A stretch of 64,000 bases of DNA from Lachnospiraceae bacterium (GTDB lineage: Bacteria; Bacillota; Clostridia; Lachnospirales; Lachnospiraceae), in NCBI GenBank assembly GCA_014804445.1, contig JAAUZU010000012.1:173317-237316 (forward strand). Direction: 5' to 3'. The translations under genes were made by a program, and so were the position numbers. The notes below the pieces were generated by a model, which saw nothing but the letters and a program-made list of their open reading frames with translations, was not told where the DNA came from and ran no database searches. Below, one piece after another: positions 39,141 through 48,429 of the stretch (positions are counted from its first letter, which is position 1; each line of letters starts with the position of its first letter).

Positions 39141-40007
39141 TTATACTTCTGTATGCTGCGCCTTCTCCCTTTTTTCCTTTCTTTTCCGGTACAGAACCTT
39201 GTACGCAGGGCCAAAATACCGGTTGATATGCGCGCCTATCAGGATAATGTAAATACAAAAATACAGCCACAGCATAATGATGACAATAATAGAAAGGCTG
39301 CCGTAAGTGCTCAAGTTATTGATTCTCTCCACATAGATGGAAAAACCCCAGGAAAAGACACTCCACACAATCGCTGTGAACACCGCTCCCGGCAGTTGCG
39401 CGCCCAATCGCAGCTTTTTGTTTGGTACATAGGCATAAACCGCCGCAAACATCAGCGTCATAATCAGCCATATAATGAGAAAGCGGAAATTCATGAAAAA
39501 ATCAAATAACCGTCTCGTCTGCGGTACTCTTGCAAAAATCATGTCAAGCAGTACGTTGCCAAACACATTGATAATAAGCGACAGCAAAAGCGCTGCCAGC
39601 ATAACCAGTGTGTAAAAAGAGGCGATGCCACGCACCACAAAATAATTTCTCTTTTCCTCTACACCATTGATTTCATTGAGTCCCCGCATAAGCGCCAGTA
39701 CGCCCCTGCTGGCGGACCAAAGTGTGGCAATCACCGCAACCGACAATACGCCGGCCGATTTTTCATACACATCCGACACCACGGAAACCATCAGCGGTTC
39801 CAGTACAGTCGGCATGATTTCCGTAATTGCCATCAAAAGATTTTCTTCCGTCAAAGGCGTATAGGGAATAATCGTACAAATCATAATCAGCATGGGAACC
39901 AGCGACAAAAACATAAAAAAAGCCGTGCTCGCTGCAAAGGCGCCTATGTTCTTCCGATTCATCTGCTTTTTAAAATCACCCAGTATTATGTACAGCTTTC
40001 GTATCAC
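39141..40007 (-). CDS. YihY/BrkB family membrane protein
   Basis: 288 aa, 6 TM; AASTAFFMFLSLVPMLIM, LWSASRGVLALMRGLNEI, AYVPNKKLRLGAQLPGA. Confidence 0.9.
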   Translation of the reverse strand: MIRKLYIILGDFKKQMNRKNIGAFAASTAFFMFLSLVPMLIMICTIIPYTPLTEENLLMAITEIMPTVLEPLMVSVVSDVYEKSAGVLSVAVIATLWSASRGVLALMRGLNEINGVEEKRNYFVVRGIASFYTLVMLAALLLSLIINVFGNVLLDMIFARVPQTRRLFDFFMNFRFLIIWLIMTLMFAAVYAYVPNKKLRLGAQLPGAVFTAIVWSVFSWGFSIYVERINNLSTYGSLSIIVIIMLWLYFCIYIILIGAHINRYFGPAYKVLYRKRKEKREKAQHTEV

Positions 40008-40031
40008 CGCAATCCTCCGTTGTGAAAACTT

Positions 40032-41999
40032 TTAATACACCTGACAGCCCCCGTAAAAAAATTCCAAAATCTGCTGTGCCGTATAACCGGCCTCCGCCAT
40101 GTTTTTGGCTCCGTTCTGGGACATACCCGCACCATGCCCGAAGCCGCCGCCGGACAGTTTATATCCTACCACATTTCCATTCTCTTGAACAGTCGAAATC
40201 GTAAAGAAACCGCTTGGCAAAAGGCTCTTCATCTCCACGCTGCTCCCATCCTGCCTGTATACCTTCGTCACACCGTCACAGAGCACATACCGGATATTCA
40301 GCTCGGTAATCACCTTATAGGTTGCCTTTTCCCCTTCAATCACCAGTTCCTCCGCCACGCCCCCTGCATTTCTGGATACAATCTCTATCTTTTTAATCGC
40401 TCCGAGCTCTGCCGGCTTCTGGCTGACATATTCCCCGCCCGAAAGCGTCAGAACCTGCAGTCGGTTCGCTGCATACCGGTTTTGCAGAATCTGAAGGATT
40501 TTCTTGCTGTCAATTTGGGATACCTCATAGCTCCACCGGTACCATGGCTCCTCTTTTTCAAAATCTGTTTCCGGCGGTGTCTCCAGAAATTGTGCAAATA
40601 CGGCCTCATCGCGCATGCTCTCCGCCGTATAGACAGATTCCAATCCTTCATATCCCTCCCTGCTGACAGAGCGTGCTGTCAGATAGAAAAGCTCCGGCGC
40701 AGTCTGGGAACGCCACACGTGCTCATCGGAACCAAAGCCACAGGAGGTAGAATAATAGTAAGTGCTGGCAAGCATCCCCTCGTAATACAAAAGCTGTCCT
40801 GCCGTTTCCTTTACCGCCGTAGTCGTGGCACTCTGCTCCATGATATTGTTGTACACCTGATAGCCCGTGCTGTCGTCCACATGGGCACCCACATCAGGCA
40901 GTCCCGGGGACAGCATGTGGGAGTAAGCATAGGTTCTGGCGCAGATTGCCTGCGCTTTCAGGGCTTCCAGCGGATATCCCGCCGGCATCTCACTCGGCAC
41001 CACTGCATAGAGATACTCTTCAAGCAGCACTTCATTGATGACCACAAGCCCGTTCTCTGTCAGACTGATTTCCATTGTCCCTCTGTAAGCCGGCGTCCCC
41101 TGACTTCTGTTTACAGACGACAGGCTGATTTTTGCGGTCAGTGATGAAGGTATCACATAAATACGGCTGCCTCCATTCTCTCCGGAAAAATAATGGCTGC
41201 CCGCCGTTATCTCAATGCTTTCTCCCGCCGCATGTTCTTCCCGTCCCGCAGTATTCGGCACATCTGCATCGCCCGCTGACACTTCTCCCGCCATCGGTTC
41301 CCCATAGTAAATGGTATATGCAGCGTCGCAGGAAAGCGTTACCGCCTCATGATAGGAACCTGCATAATCACTGTTTTTTATCTGCACCCGTATATACTGC
41401 ATGGTTTCGTCCCTGGTCATCAGCACGCCGCAGATTTTTCCGTCCTCCATGACAAAATCCGCATAGCTGTAGCCAATGCGGATATCCCGTTCCGTACCTG
41501 CCCGAAGCTCTCCATACAGCATATAAAATCTGACATTTTCGTCAAAAGGAACAAGCCCCAGATTCTCAAGTACCACACCTTTCTCCGCTTCCACGCTTAT
41601 CACCTTGCCGCTCACCCTTTCGCCCGTCTTTACAAAAATCCGGCTCACGGCGCCGTCGGTCAATGTCAAGTCAGCCAGTTGTCCTGCATAGAATGCAAAG
41701 GAATCTGTTATATTGCTGTCTACTCCGTCTCCGCTATAGGGATATCTTCTGTTTTCTCCGTCAAACACCCCAATATAAGTATCCGCCGCCTCCGTTATGT
41801 ACACGTTATACAGTTCTTCCGTCACGGAAGCCTGCGGCGGCATTTCTCCCTTCTTTTTCTTTTCCCCGCTCCCGCTTTTCGCCAGCACAAGGGAAAAGGC
41901 GATGAGAATGATAAGCCCGATTCCCACCAGACATAAGACTGCTTTTATCTGCATTCTTTGCGATTTATTCCAGTCCGGCATATGATTCCATATTTGCAA
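40032..41999 (-). CDS. SpoIID/LytB-domain protein
   Basis: EYLYAVVPSEMPAGYPLEALKAQAICARTYA; GYKLSGGGFGHGAGMSQNGAKNMAEAGYTAQQILEFFYGGCQV. Confidence 0.92.
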   Translation of the reverse strand: MQIWNHMPDWNKSQRMQIKAVLCLVGIGLIILIAFSLVLAKSGSGEKKKKGEMPPQASVTEELYNVYITEAADTYIGVFDGENRRYPYSGDGVDSNITDSFAFYAGQLADLTLTDGAVSRIFVKTGERVSGKVISVEAEKGVVLENLGLVPFDENVRFYMLYGELRAGTERDIRIGYSYADFVMEDGKICGVLMTRDETMQYIRVQIKNSDYAGSYHEAVTLSCDAAYTIYYGEPMAGEVSAGDADVPNTAGREEHAAGESIEITAGSHYFSGENGGSRIYVIPSSLTAKISLSSVNRSQGTPAYRGTMEISLTENGLVVINEVLLEEYLYAVVPSEMPAGYPLEALKAQAICARTYAYSHMLSPGLPDVGAHVDDSTGYQVYNNIMEQSATTTAVKETAGQLLYYEGMLASTYYYSTSCGFGSDEHVWRSQTAPELFYLTARSVSREGYEGLESVYTAESMRDEAVFAQFLETPPETDFEKEEPWYRWSYEVSQIDSKKILQILQNRYAANRLQVLTLSGGEYVSQKPAELGAIKKIEIVSRNAGGVAEELVIEGEKATYKVITELNIRYVLCDGVTKVYRQDGSSVEMKSLLPSGFFTISTVQENGNVVGYKLSGGGFGHGAGMSQNGAKNMAEAGYTAQQILEFFYGGCQVY

Positions 42000-42025
42000 A
42001 TTCTTATCCTGTCCCTTTCAGATTT

Positions 42026-42060
42026 TGAAAAGAGAGCAGCCGAAAAGCTGCTCTCTTTTA
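42026..42060 (-). terminator. Intrinsic terminator after the 6S-like RNA
   Basis: AGAGAGCAGC-TTTTCG-GCTGCTCTCTTTT. Confidence 0.8.
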
Positions 42061-42061
42061 T

Positions 42062-42258
42062 CTGTCGTATAACCCCAAAATGCCGGCTCTTGCCTTTTGA
42101 CTCCTAGCCATAGCCAGGTGGGCAACCGCAACCATGTTTTTGCCTTCCCCTGCAATCCTCATATGAGTGGAGGCTTGACAGCCGCATGGCGATATAGGAA
42201 TCCCATTTAAAGTAGATGTAGGTTCAAAATTAACAAGAGTTATCGAACATTTCAGGTT
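42062..42258 (-). ncRNA. ssrS: Probable 6S RNA
   Basis: Non-coding, own promoter TTGTAA-17-TATAAT (42265-42293), long imperfect rod with clostridial 6S-like segments (TAACCTGAAATGTTCGA..., TTTAAATGGGATTCCTAT, GAGCCGGCATTTTGGGGTTATA), then a terminator. Confidence 0.7.
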
Positions 42259-42323
42259 ACTTATATTATAGTCAAAAATCGTGCCGATTACAAGACAAAA
42301 ATATAGGTAATTTATACAATTTA

Positions 42324-44021
42324 TTACAGGGTATTTGCTTCTGCAACTACCTTCTTCAATGCCTCAAGTGCTTCGTCGGGAAGCTTGTCATAGCCTTCCT
42401 TCTTGGTTGCGAAGCCTTCTACTGCATCCACACGGTTCTGCATAGCGTTCTTGAGCTGTTCAGCGTAATCCTTGTCGGACAAATCTACGTTGAAATCGCC
42501 CCAGTTCATGATTTCGATATCGGAGAAAGGTCCCCATTTCTCAAAGGATGCCTTTCCTTCCACGATGCTCTCCAGGATACCAAGGGTATCAGCCGGTTTT
42601 ACCTTTTTGCCCATGAAATCTCCGGTATTGATGATGTAGCAGTCAACGTTCTTCTCTTCTACCAGCTTCTTAAATTTCTCATAATCGTTTGCAAGCGGAT
42701 AGGTTCTGAACGGATTTGCATAAGGTACGATGCGAAGTGCGTTCAAATCGGTGCCTGCTGCCACACGCTCTGCTGTAGAGGTCTTGGTTGCAAGGGTTGC
42801 GCCCATAACAGAAGCAAGCGCAGCGCCTTTCAGCTTCACTACAGGAGGAATGGTCGGGTCTTTCATAATCCAGAAAATAGCGTTTACAGGAGCGTCAATC
42901 TTATCCACACGGTTCGGAGACCAGAGTTTGGACTTGATGGCACGTCCGTTGCCGTTTCTGATATCCTCTGTCACAAGCTGGATTTTGCCATTCTCATCCA
43001 GTGTTGCAGAGCAGTTCTGTGCAGAAAGCAGATACTCGTTGTCAGGACAGCCTGTCGGATAATCTGCAGTCTTGTCAAAATAAGTAGGCTCCAACGCAAC
43101 GGAAGCACAGGTGTCGGTATTGATGATGAATGCATCGTCATGCAGCACCTTGATTTCATATTTGCCGCCATGTTTTGCATGGGTCAGCGTGGACTTACCG
43201 GAACCTGACAGACCATATACGGAAGCAACAAACTTTTTGCCGTCGGGAAGCAGGTATTCCTTCTGTCCGCCGTGGCAGGAAGCGTAGCCGTTTCTGTTTG
43301 CAAGTGCCCATGCCATGGTCAGTGTACCCTTCTTGTGCTCGCCAAAGTATCTCATACCGAGAATCGCTGCACAGTTCTGGTTGGTATCAAAATAGCACAG
43401 TGTCAAAGGATCGCTTAAGCAACTGTAATCAACGTCCGGTCTGTTGCCAGGTACCCACTGCGGATCGGAGAAAATGTAAATATCCGGCTCATTGCCATCG
43501 CCTACCGGCTTGGAATTTTTGTACATTTTTACATACTCGTCAGACATATACTGGAAGTTAATCATCCAGTTGTAGAGAATATTCTCCTCGCCTTCGGGAA
43601 TCAGAAGATGTGCCTTTACCATAAACTCAGGGTCAAGGCCTACGAAACACTCTGCATGGTACATGGTTTTCCAGCGTGTCTCATAAACTGCATCCATAAC
43701 CACCTTATCCAGCTTTGCTTCATCCACACCGGGCTCACCCTTGATGCGGCGTGCTGCTGCATAACGGCCTGTTACGGCGCCATCGTTAAAAAGAAGCACC
43801 TTGGCATCCTTCTCAAGACCAAAGGTCTCGCCATCCTTTACGGGCATGTCTGTCACAACAGTTCCCGGGGAGTTCTTTGCCAGCTCATAGGCCTCTTTCA
43901 AAGTGTTTACCTTCACTACATTGTTTCCGTAGAAAGCTGCCTCAATAATGGAACGGGTCTTGGAAAACCCTACCTTGCCGGCGCCGATTTCGGAAATTGG
44001 ATAATACGCTTTTGTTGACAT
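42324..44021 (-). CDS. pckA: Phosphoenolpyruvate carboxykinase (ATP)
   Basis: 565 aa; YGLSGSGKSTLTHAKHGG kinase-1a motif; GCPDNEYLLSAQNCSATLDENGK. Confidence 0.92.
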   Translation of the reverse strand: MSTKAYYPISEIGAGKVGFSKTRSIIEAAFYGNNVVKVNTLKEAYELAKNSPGTVVTDMPVKDGETFGLEKDAKVLLFNDGAVTGRYAAARRIKGEPGVDEAKLDKVVMDAVYETRWKTMYHAECFVGLDPEFMVKAHLLIPEGEENILYNWMINFQYMSDEYVKMYKNSKPVGDGNEPDIYIFSDPQWVPGNRPDVDYSCLSDPLTLCYFDTNQNCAAILGMRYFGEHKKGTLTMAWALANRNGYASCHGGQKEYLLPDGKKFVASVYGLSGSGKSTLTHAKHGGKYEIKVLHDDAFIINTDTCASVALEPTYFDKTADYPTGCPDNEYLLSAQNCSATLDENGKIQLVTEDIRNGNGRAIKSKLWSPNRVDKIDAPVNAIFWIMKDPTIPPVVKLKGAALASVMGATLATKTSTAERVAAGTDLNALRIVPYANPFRTYPLANDYEKFKKLVEEKNVDCYIINTGDFMGKKVKPADTLGILESIVEGKASFEKWGPFSDIEIMNWGDFNVDLSDKDYAEQLKNAMQNRVDAVEGFATKKEGYDKLPDEALEALKKVVAEANTL

Positions 44022-44198
44022 ACTACGTCCTCCTTCAATAAGTATCTATTATTGTATTGCCGCAGTAACGGCATACTGCCTTTTTTTATGTGGAATACCG
44101 CCTCATGGCAATGCCGTTTCGCGTTTCCCCATATCACATTTATTATCTCAAAGCCCCCATGAAAAGTCAATATTGGACGGCTAAATTTTATAATGATT

Positions 44199-46001
44199 TT
44201 ACACTTCCCTCGTTGCTTCTGCCAGCCATGTACGCTCTTCTTCATTTAAGTGCGGCGCAATTTTTTCATATACCTTTTTGTGATAGAGGTTGAGATAAAC
44301 TCTGGTTTCCTCCGTCATATATTTTATGTCAATGGCATCCAAATCAATCGGCACATAGGTCAGCGTTTCAAAATGCATAAACTGTCCGTCCGTATTTTTC
44401 ACATCGTTTTTAGCCACCATCACATTCTCAATCCGGATGCCATGGCTTCCCTCAATATACACGCCCGGCTCATTTGTCACATCCATGCCTTCCTCGATAA
44501 CAGCTTCCGTGGCGCCTTCCGCAAAACGCCAGCGAAGCCCCTGTGGTCCTTCATGCACGTTCAGGATATAGCCAACGCCATGCCCCGTTCCGCATTTATA
44601 GTCCATATTCATATTCCAGAGCGGCGCCCTTGCCAGAATATCCAGATTGCGCCCTGTACAGCCGTACAGCCACTTTGCATTACTTAAATTTAACATGCCG
44701 GCAGCAACCGCTGTATAGTGACATTTGATTTCGTCGGAGATGGGACCGAGGACAATAGTTCTCGTCACATCCGTGGTTCCTCCCATGTACTGTCCGCCGG
44801 AATCTACCAGGAGCATTCCCTCCGGCGCCAGCACCTTAAAACTCTCCGGCGTCGCCTCATAATGCATCATGGCAGCGTTTTCTTTGTAGGCGGAAATCGT
44901 CGGGAAGGATAAATCCAAAAACTCCGGTACCTGCCTTCTTAAGCCCTCTAAATAGTCAGCCGCAGTTATTTCCGTTATCTCCATTTTGCCTATGTTCTGC
45001 TTCAGCCAGAAAATAAACTTTGTGACTGCCACGCTGTCCTTGATATAAATCTTCTCCATATTGGCAAGCTCGGTAGCATTTTTTACCGCCTTTTTCAACT
45101 CAGTCGGGTTTTTCCCTTCCACCACCTTGGCGCCCGCTGCCGCTTTTTTGTAAAGGCAGTAGCTGCAGTGCCTCTTATCCAACATAATTTTGGTGTCTTT
45201 TCCTGCCTCTTTTTCCAAAAAATCCATGATGGTATCATAGGGACGAACGGTAATATGATTCTCCGCCAGATACTTCTTTGTTTCTTCACAAAGCGCATCC
45301 TGCTGGATAAAAAGAATACTCTCTTCCTCGCCGATGTACCCGTAGGAAAGCGCTACCGGATTACACTCTACATCCCCGCCGCGTACATTGAAAAGCCACA
45401 TCAAATCGTCCAGCTTTGTCAAAAGAAGCCTGTCTGCGCCACCCTTCTTCACCTCTTCCATCACGGAGGCAAGCTTTTCTTTTGTGCTCATACCGGCAAT
45501 TTCATTGGACAGCACACGCAGCTTTTCACAGGACATCGCCGGGCGCTCCTTCCATACCGCTTCCGCCAAATCCTTGTCATATACAAAGGAAATCTTCTTG
45601 TCAGCCAGCTTCTTCTCCAGCAGAACGCCTTCTGCCGCCGGCACTACCCTGCCGTCAAAACCAAGGGTCTGCCCCTCTTTCATATTGTCCTTTAAAAACT
45701 CGTGCAAAGTGGGCACGCCCTCCTCCGCCATGCGAAACAAAGTGACGCCGGTTCCCGCAAGCTCATTCTCCGCCTGAATAAAATATCTGCCGTCCGTCCA
45801 CAGTCCGGCTCCCTCCTGCCATACGAGCAGCGTGCCGTTAGAGCCTGTAAAGCCGCAGAAATATTCCCGCACCGTAAAATAAGCGCCCACATATTCCGAG
45901 TTGTGGAAATCCGCCGTCGGAATCATGTAGTAGTCGATTTTTTCTTTTTTCATGACGTCCCGCAGCGCAGTCAGCCTCTGTTTGATTTTTAAATTTTCCA
46001 T
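44199..46001 (-). CDS. M24 family Xaa-Pro aminopeptidase (aminopeptidase P)
   Basis: VDSGGQYMGGTTDVTRTIVLG, GTGHGVGYILNVHEGPQG, VTNEPGVYIEGSHGIRIENVMV. Confidence 0.93.
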   Translation of the reverse strand: MENLKIKQRLTALRDVMKKEKIDYYMIPTADFHNSEYVGAYFTVREYFCGFTGSNGTLLVWQEGAGLWTDGRYFIQAENELAGTGVTLFRMAEEGVPTLHEFLKDNMKEGQTLGFDGRVVPAAEGVLLEKKLADKKISFVYDKDLAEAVWKERPAMSCEKLRVLSNEIAGMSTKEKLASVMEEVKKGGADRLLLTKLDDLMWLFNVRGGDVECNPVALSYGYIGEEESILFIQQDALCEETKKYLAENHITVRPYDTIMDFLEKEAGKDTKIMLDKRHCSYCLYKKAAAGAKVVEGKNPTELKKAVKNATELANMEKIYIKDSVAVTKFIFWLKQNIGKMEITEITAADYLEGLRRQVPEFLDLSFPTISAYKENAAMMHYEATPESFKVLAPEGMLLVDSGGQYMGGTTDVTRTIVLGPISDEIKCHYTAVAAGMLNLSNAKWLYGCTGRNLDILARAPLWNMNMDYKCGTGHGVGYILNVHEGPQGLRWRFAEGATEAVIEEGMDVTNEPGVYIEGSHGIRIENVMVAKNDVKNTDGQFMHFETLTYVPIDLDAIDIKYMTEETRVYLNLYHKKVYEKIAPHLNEEERTWLAEATREV

Positions 46002-46046
46002 ACTTTTCCTTCTTTCTTTTTTGATTGCCATGCCTATTACTATTTC

Positions 46047-46718
46047 CTAATACACGTCTTCATCTAACGGGACGCCTTCGCACAAAGATACCGCTTTTGA
46101 CGTTCCGACGCGGTCGCAGCCAAGTTCTATAAATGCCTGCAGGTCCGCAAGCGTCTGTACTCCGCCGGCCGCCTTGATCTTGACGCCGCTTCCGATATGT
46201 TTTTGAAACAGCGCCACGTCCTCCTTTGTTGCGCCGCCCGTTCCAAAACCCGTGGAGGTTTTAATGTAGTCTGCTCCTGCCTCCGTCACTACCCTGCACA
46301 TCTCTGTTTTTTCCGCTTCGCTCAGATAGCAGGTTTCCACGATAACCTTCAGTATGTGGTCTTTGCAGATTGCCTTTAGCCCGGCAATCTCTTCCCTTAC
46401 TTTATCATACAGACCGTTCTTTACGTCACTGATATTTACCACCATATCGATCTCGTCACAGCCTTCCGAAAGCGCCTGCCTGACCTCCGCTGCCTTCGCT
46501 TCCGCCACACTGTAGCCAAGCGGAAAACCGACCACCGTACAGATACGAAGCACATCGCCGTAGGCTTCTTTCACCCTCTTTACATATGCGGGCGGAATAC
46601 ATACGGATGCCGTCCGGTATTTTACCGCCTCTTCACAAAGCTTTTGAATGTCCTCCCATGTGGCAAAAGCCTTTAGCTGTGTATGATCCACATGCGCAAG
46701 CATCTCCTGTATTGTCAT
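46047..46718 (-). CDS. deoC: Deoxyribose-phosphate aldolase
   Basis: LAHVDHTQLKAFAT; EIDMVVNISDVKNG; YIKTSTGFGTGGATKEDVALF; IKAAGGVQTLADLQAF. Confidence 0.95.
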   Translation of the reverse strand: MTIQEMLAHVDHTQLKAFATWEDIQKLCEEAVKYRTASVCIPPAYVKRVKEAYGDVLRICTVVGFPLGYSVAEAKAAEVRQALSEGCDEIDMVVNISDVKNGLYDKVREEIAGLKAICKDHILKVIVETCYLSEAEKTEMCRVVTEAGADYIKTSTGFGTGGATKEDVALFQKHIGSGVKIKAAGGVQTLADLQAFIELGCDRVGTSKAVSLCEGVPLDEDVY

Positions 46719-47002
46719 TTTCTGTTCCTCTGCTTTCCTTTTTCTTCCGGATTTTATTGTAATACGATACACCAAAAAAATCCACAATTTATGAAAAGTT
46801 TGTGAATTTCATTTGAAATCTTTGTTAAATATATTTTTTTGCTTGCAAGGTTTTTACTGTCCATGATATGATAAACCTACTTCTTGTAAAATGCATATTA
46901 TACACTTCTGTTGTATCATAATAAATTTTTGCATAACCTGTTAGTAGAATCCGGGTCATATACCCATATTACCCTAGCATTTTTTCAGAAAGGAGCAATG
47001 AC

Positions 47003-48367
47003 ATGGAACACAATACATATTCAGACATCACTCCGGAAATCGTAAGACTCGCTAAGCTCTCTGAAGAAGCCGGCATTATAGATTCCGAATTATTTACCAA
47101 ATACGATGTAAAACGCGGTCTGCGCGATTTAAACGGCAAAGGCGTACTGGCAGGCCTGACGCATATTTCCGATGTGCGCGCCAAGGACATCGTGGACGGC
47201 GTGGAGGTACCTGCTCACGGGCGGTTATTTTACCGCGGCTACGATGTGCAGGATTTAGTAAAGGGCTTTACAAGCGAAAACCGCTTCGGCTTTGAGGAGA
47301 TTGCCTATCTTCTCTTATTTTCCAAGCTTCCCGACAAAAAAGAGCTTGCAGAATTTGAACAGCTCTTAGGCGGATACCGTTCCCTGCCCACCAGCTTTGT
47401 GCGGGATATCATTATGAAAGCGCCCAGCAGGGATATGATGAATACGCTTGCAAGAAGTGTGCTGACACTCTACTCCTACGACGACAGGGCGGACGATACT
47501 TCCCTGCCAAACGTACTCAGGCAGTGTCTGCAGCTTATCAGTCTGTTCCCCATGCTTTCCATCTATGGCTATCAGGCATACAGCCACTATCACGACGGAA
47601 ACAGCCTGTTTATCCACCAGCCTCTTGCAGAGCTGTCCACCGCAGAAAATATTTTGCATATTCTGCGTCCCGACAGTTCCTACACGCCTTTGGAGGCAAA
47701 GATTTTAGATATTGCCCTTGTGCTGCATATGGAACACGGCGGCGGTAACAACTCTTCCTTTACTACCCATGTGGTAACCTCCTCCCTGACGGACACCTAC
47801 TCCACGATTGCGGCAGCAATCGGTTCCTTAAAAGGTCCCCGCCACGGCGGTGCCAACATCAAGGTCGTAAAGATGTTTGAAGAGATGAAAAAAGAGATTC
47901 GTGACTGGGAAGATGAAGACGAAGTTTCCGCATACTTAAGGAAACTGCTACACAAGGAAGCCTTTGACCATGCCGGTCTGATATATGGTGTCGGACATGC
48001 AATTTATTCCAAATCCGACCCTCGTGCCGTGGCGTTTAAGGGCTTTGTAGAAAAGCTTTCCGAGGAAAAAGGCCTCCTCAAAGAATTTGCCCTGTACTCC
48101 TTGGTAGAACGCCTTGCTCCCGCCATTATCGCTGAAGAAAGGCAGATGTACAAGGGCGTCAGCATCAACGTGGACTTTTACTCCGGCTTTGTTTATCATA
48201 TGCTGGGACTTCCCATGGAGCTGTACACCCCCATCTTCGCCATCGCCCGTATCGTAGGCTGGAGCGCACACAGACTGGAGGAACTCGCCAACAACGGCAA
48301 GATTATCCGTCCCGCCTACAAGCCAATCGGAGAAGATAAGGATTATGTGGCTATTGATAAAAGATAA
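47003..48367 (+). CDS. Citrate synthase (Si-type fold)
   Basis: LHMEHGGGNNSSFTTHVVTSSLTDTYSTIAAAIGSLKGPRHGGAN; GVGHAIYSKSDPRA; NVDFYSGFVYHMLGLP. Confidence 0.93.
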   Translation: MEHNTYSDITPEIVRLAKLSEEAGIIDSELFTKYDVKRGLRDLNGKGVLAGLTHISDVRAKDIVDGVEVPAHGRLFYRGYDVQDLVKGFTSENRFGFEEIAYLLLFSKLPDKKELAEFEQLLGGYRSLPTSFVRDIIMKAPSRDMMNTLARSVLTLYSYDDRADDTSLPNVLRQCLQLISLFPMLSIYGYQAYSHYHDGNSLFIHQPLAELSTAENILHILRPDSSYTPLEAKILDIALVLHMEHGGGNNSSFTTHVVTSSLTDTYSTIAAAIGSLKGPRHGGANIKVVKMFEEMKKEIRDWEDEDEVSAYLRKLLHKEAFDHAGLIYGVGHAIYSKSDPRAVAFKGFVEKLSEEKGLLKEFALYSLVERLAPAIIAEERQMYKGVSINVDFYSGFVYHMLGLPMELYTPIFAIARIVGWSAHRLEELANNGKIIRPAYKPIGEDKDYVAIDKR

Positions 48368-48380
48368 TGACAAACGACAG

Positions 48381-48417
48381 AAAAGCTCTCCCGCATGATG
48401 ATGGGGAGAGCTTTTTT
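48381..48417. terminator. Intrinsic terminator between convergent citrate synthase and thrC
   Basis: AAAGCTCTCCC...GGGGAGAGCTTTTTT. Confidence 0.82.
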
Positions 48418-48429
48418 ATATCTATTCTG

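Noticed and set aside
29135-44120. Shared GGCAATGCCG mini-hairpins (near 29132 and 44105) as a dispersed repeat family
   Set aside because: Only 10-15 bp shared; too short to distinguish from chance.
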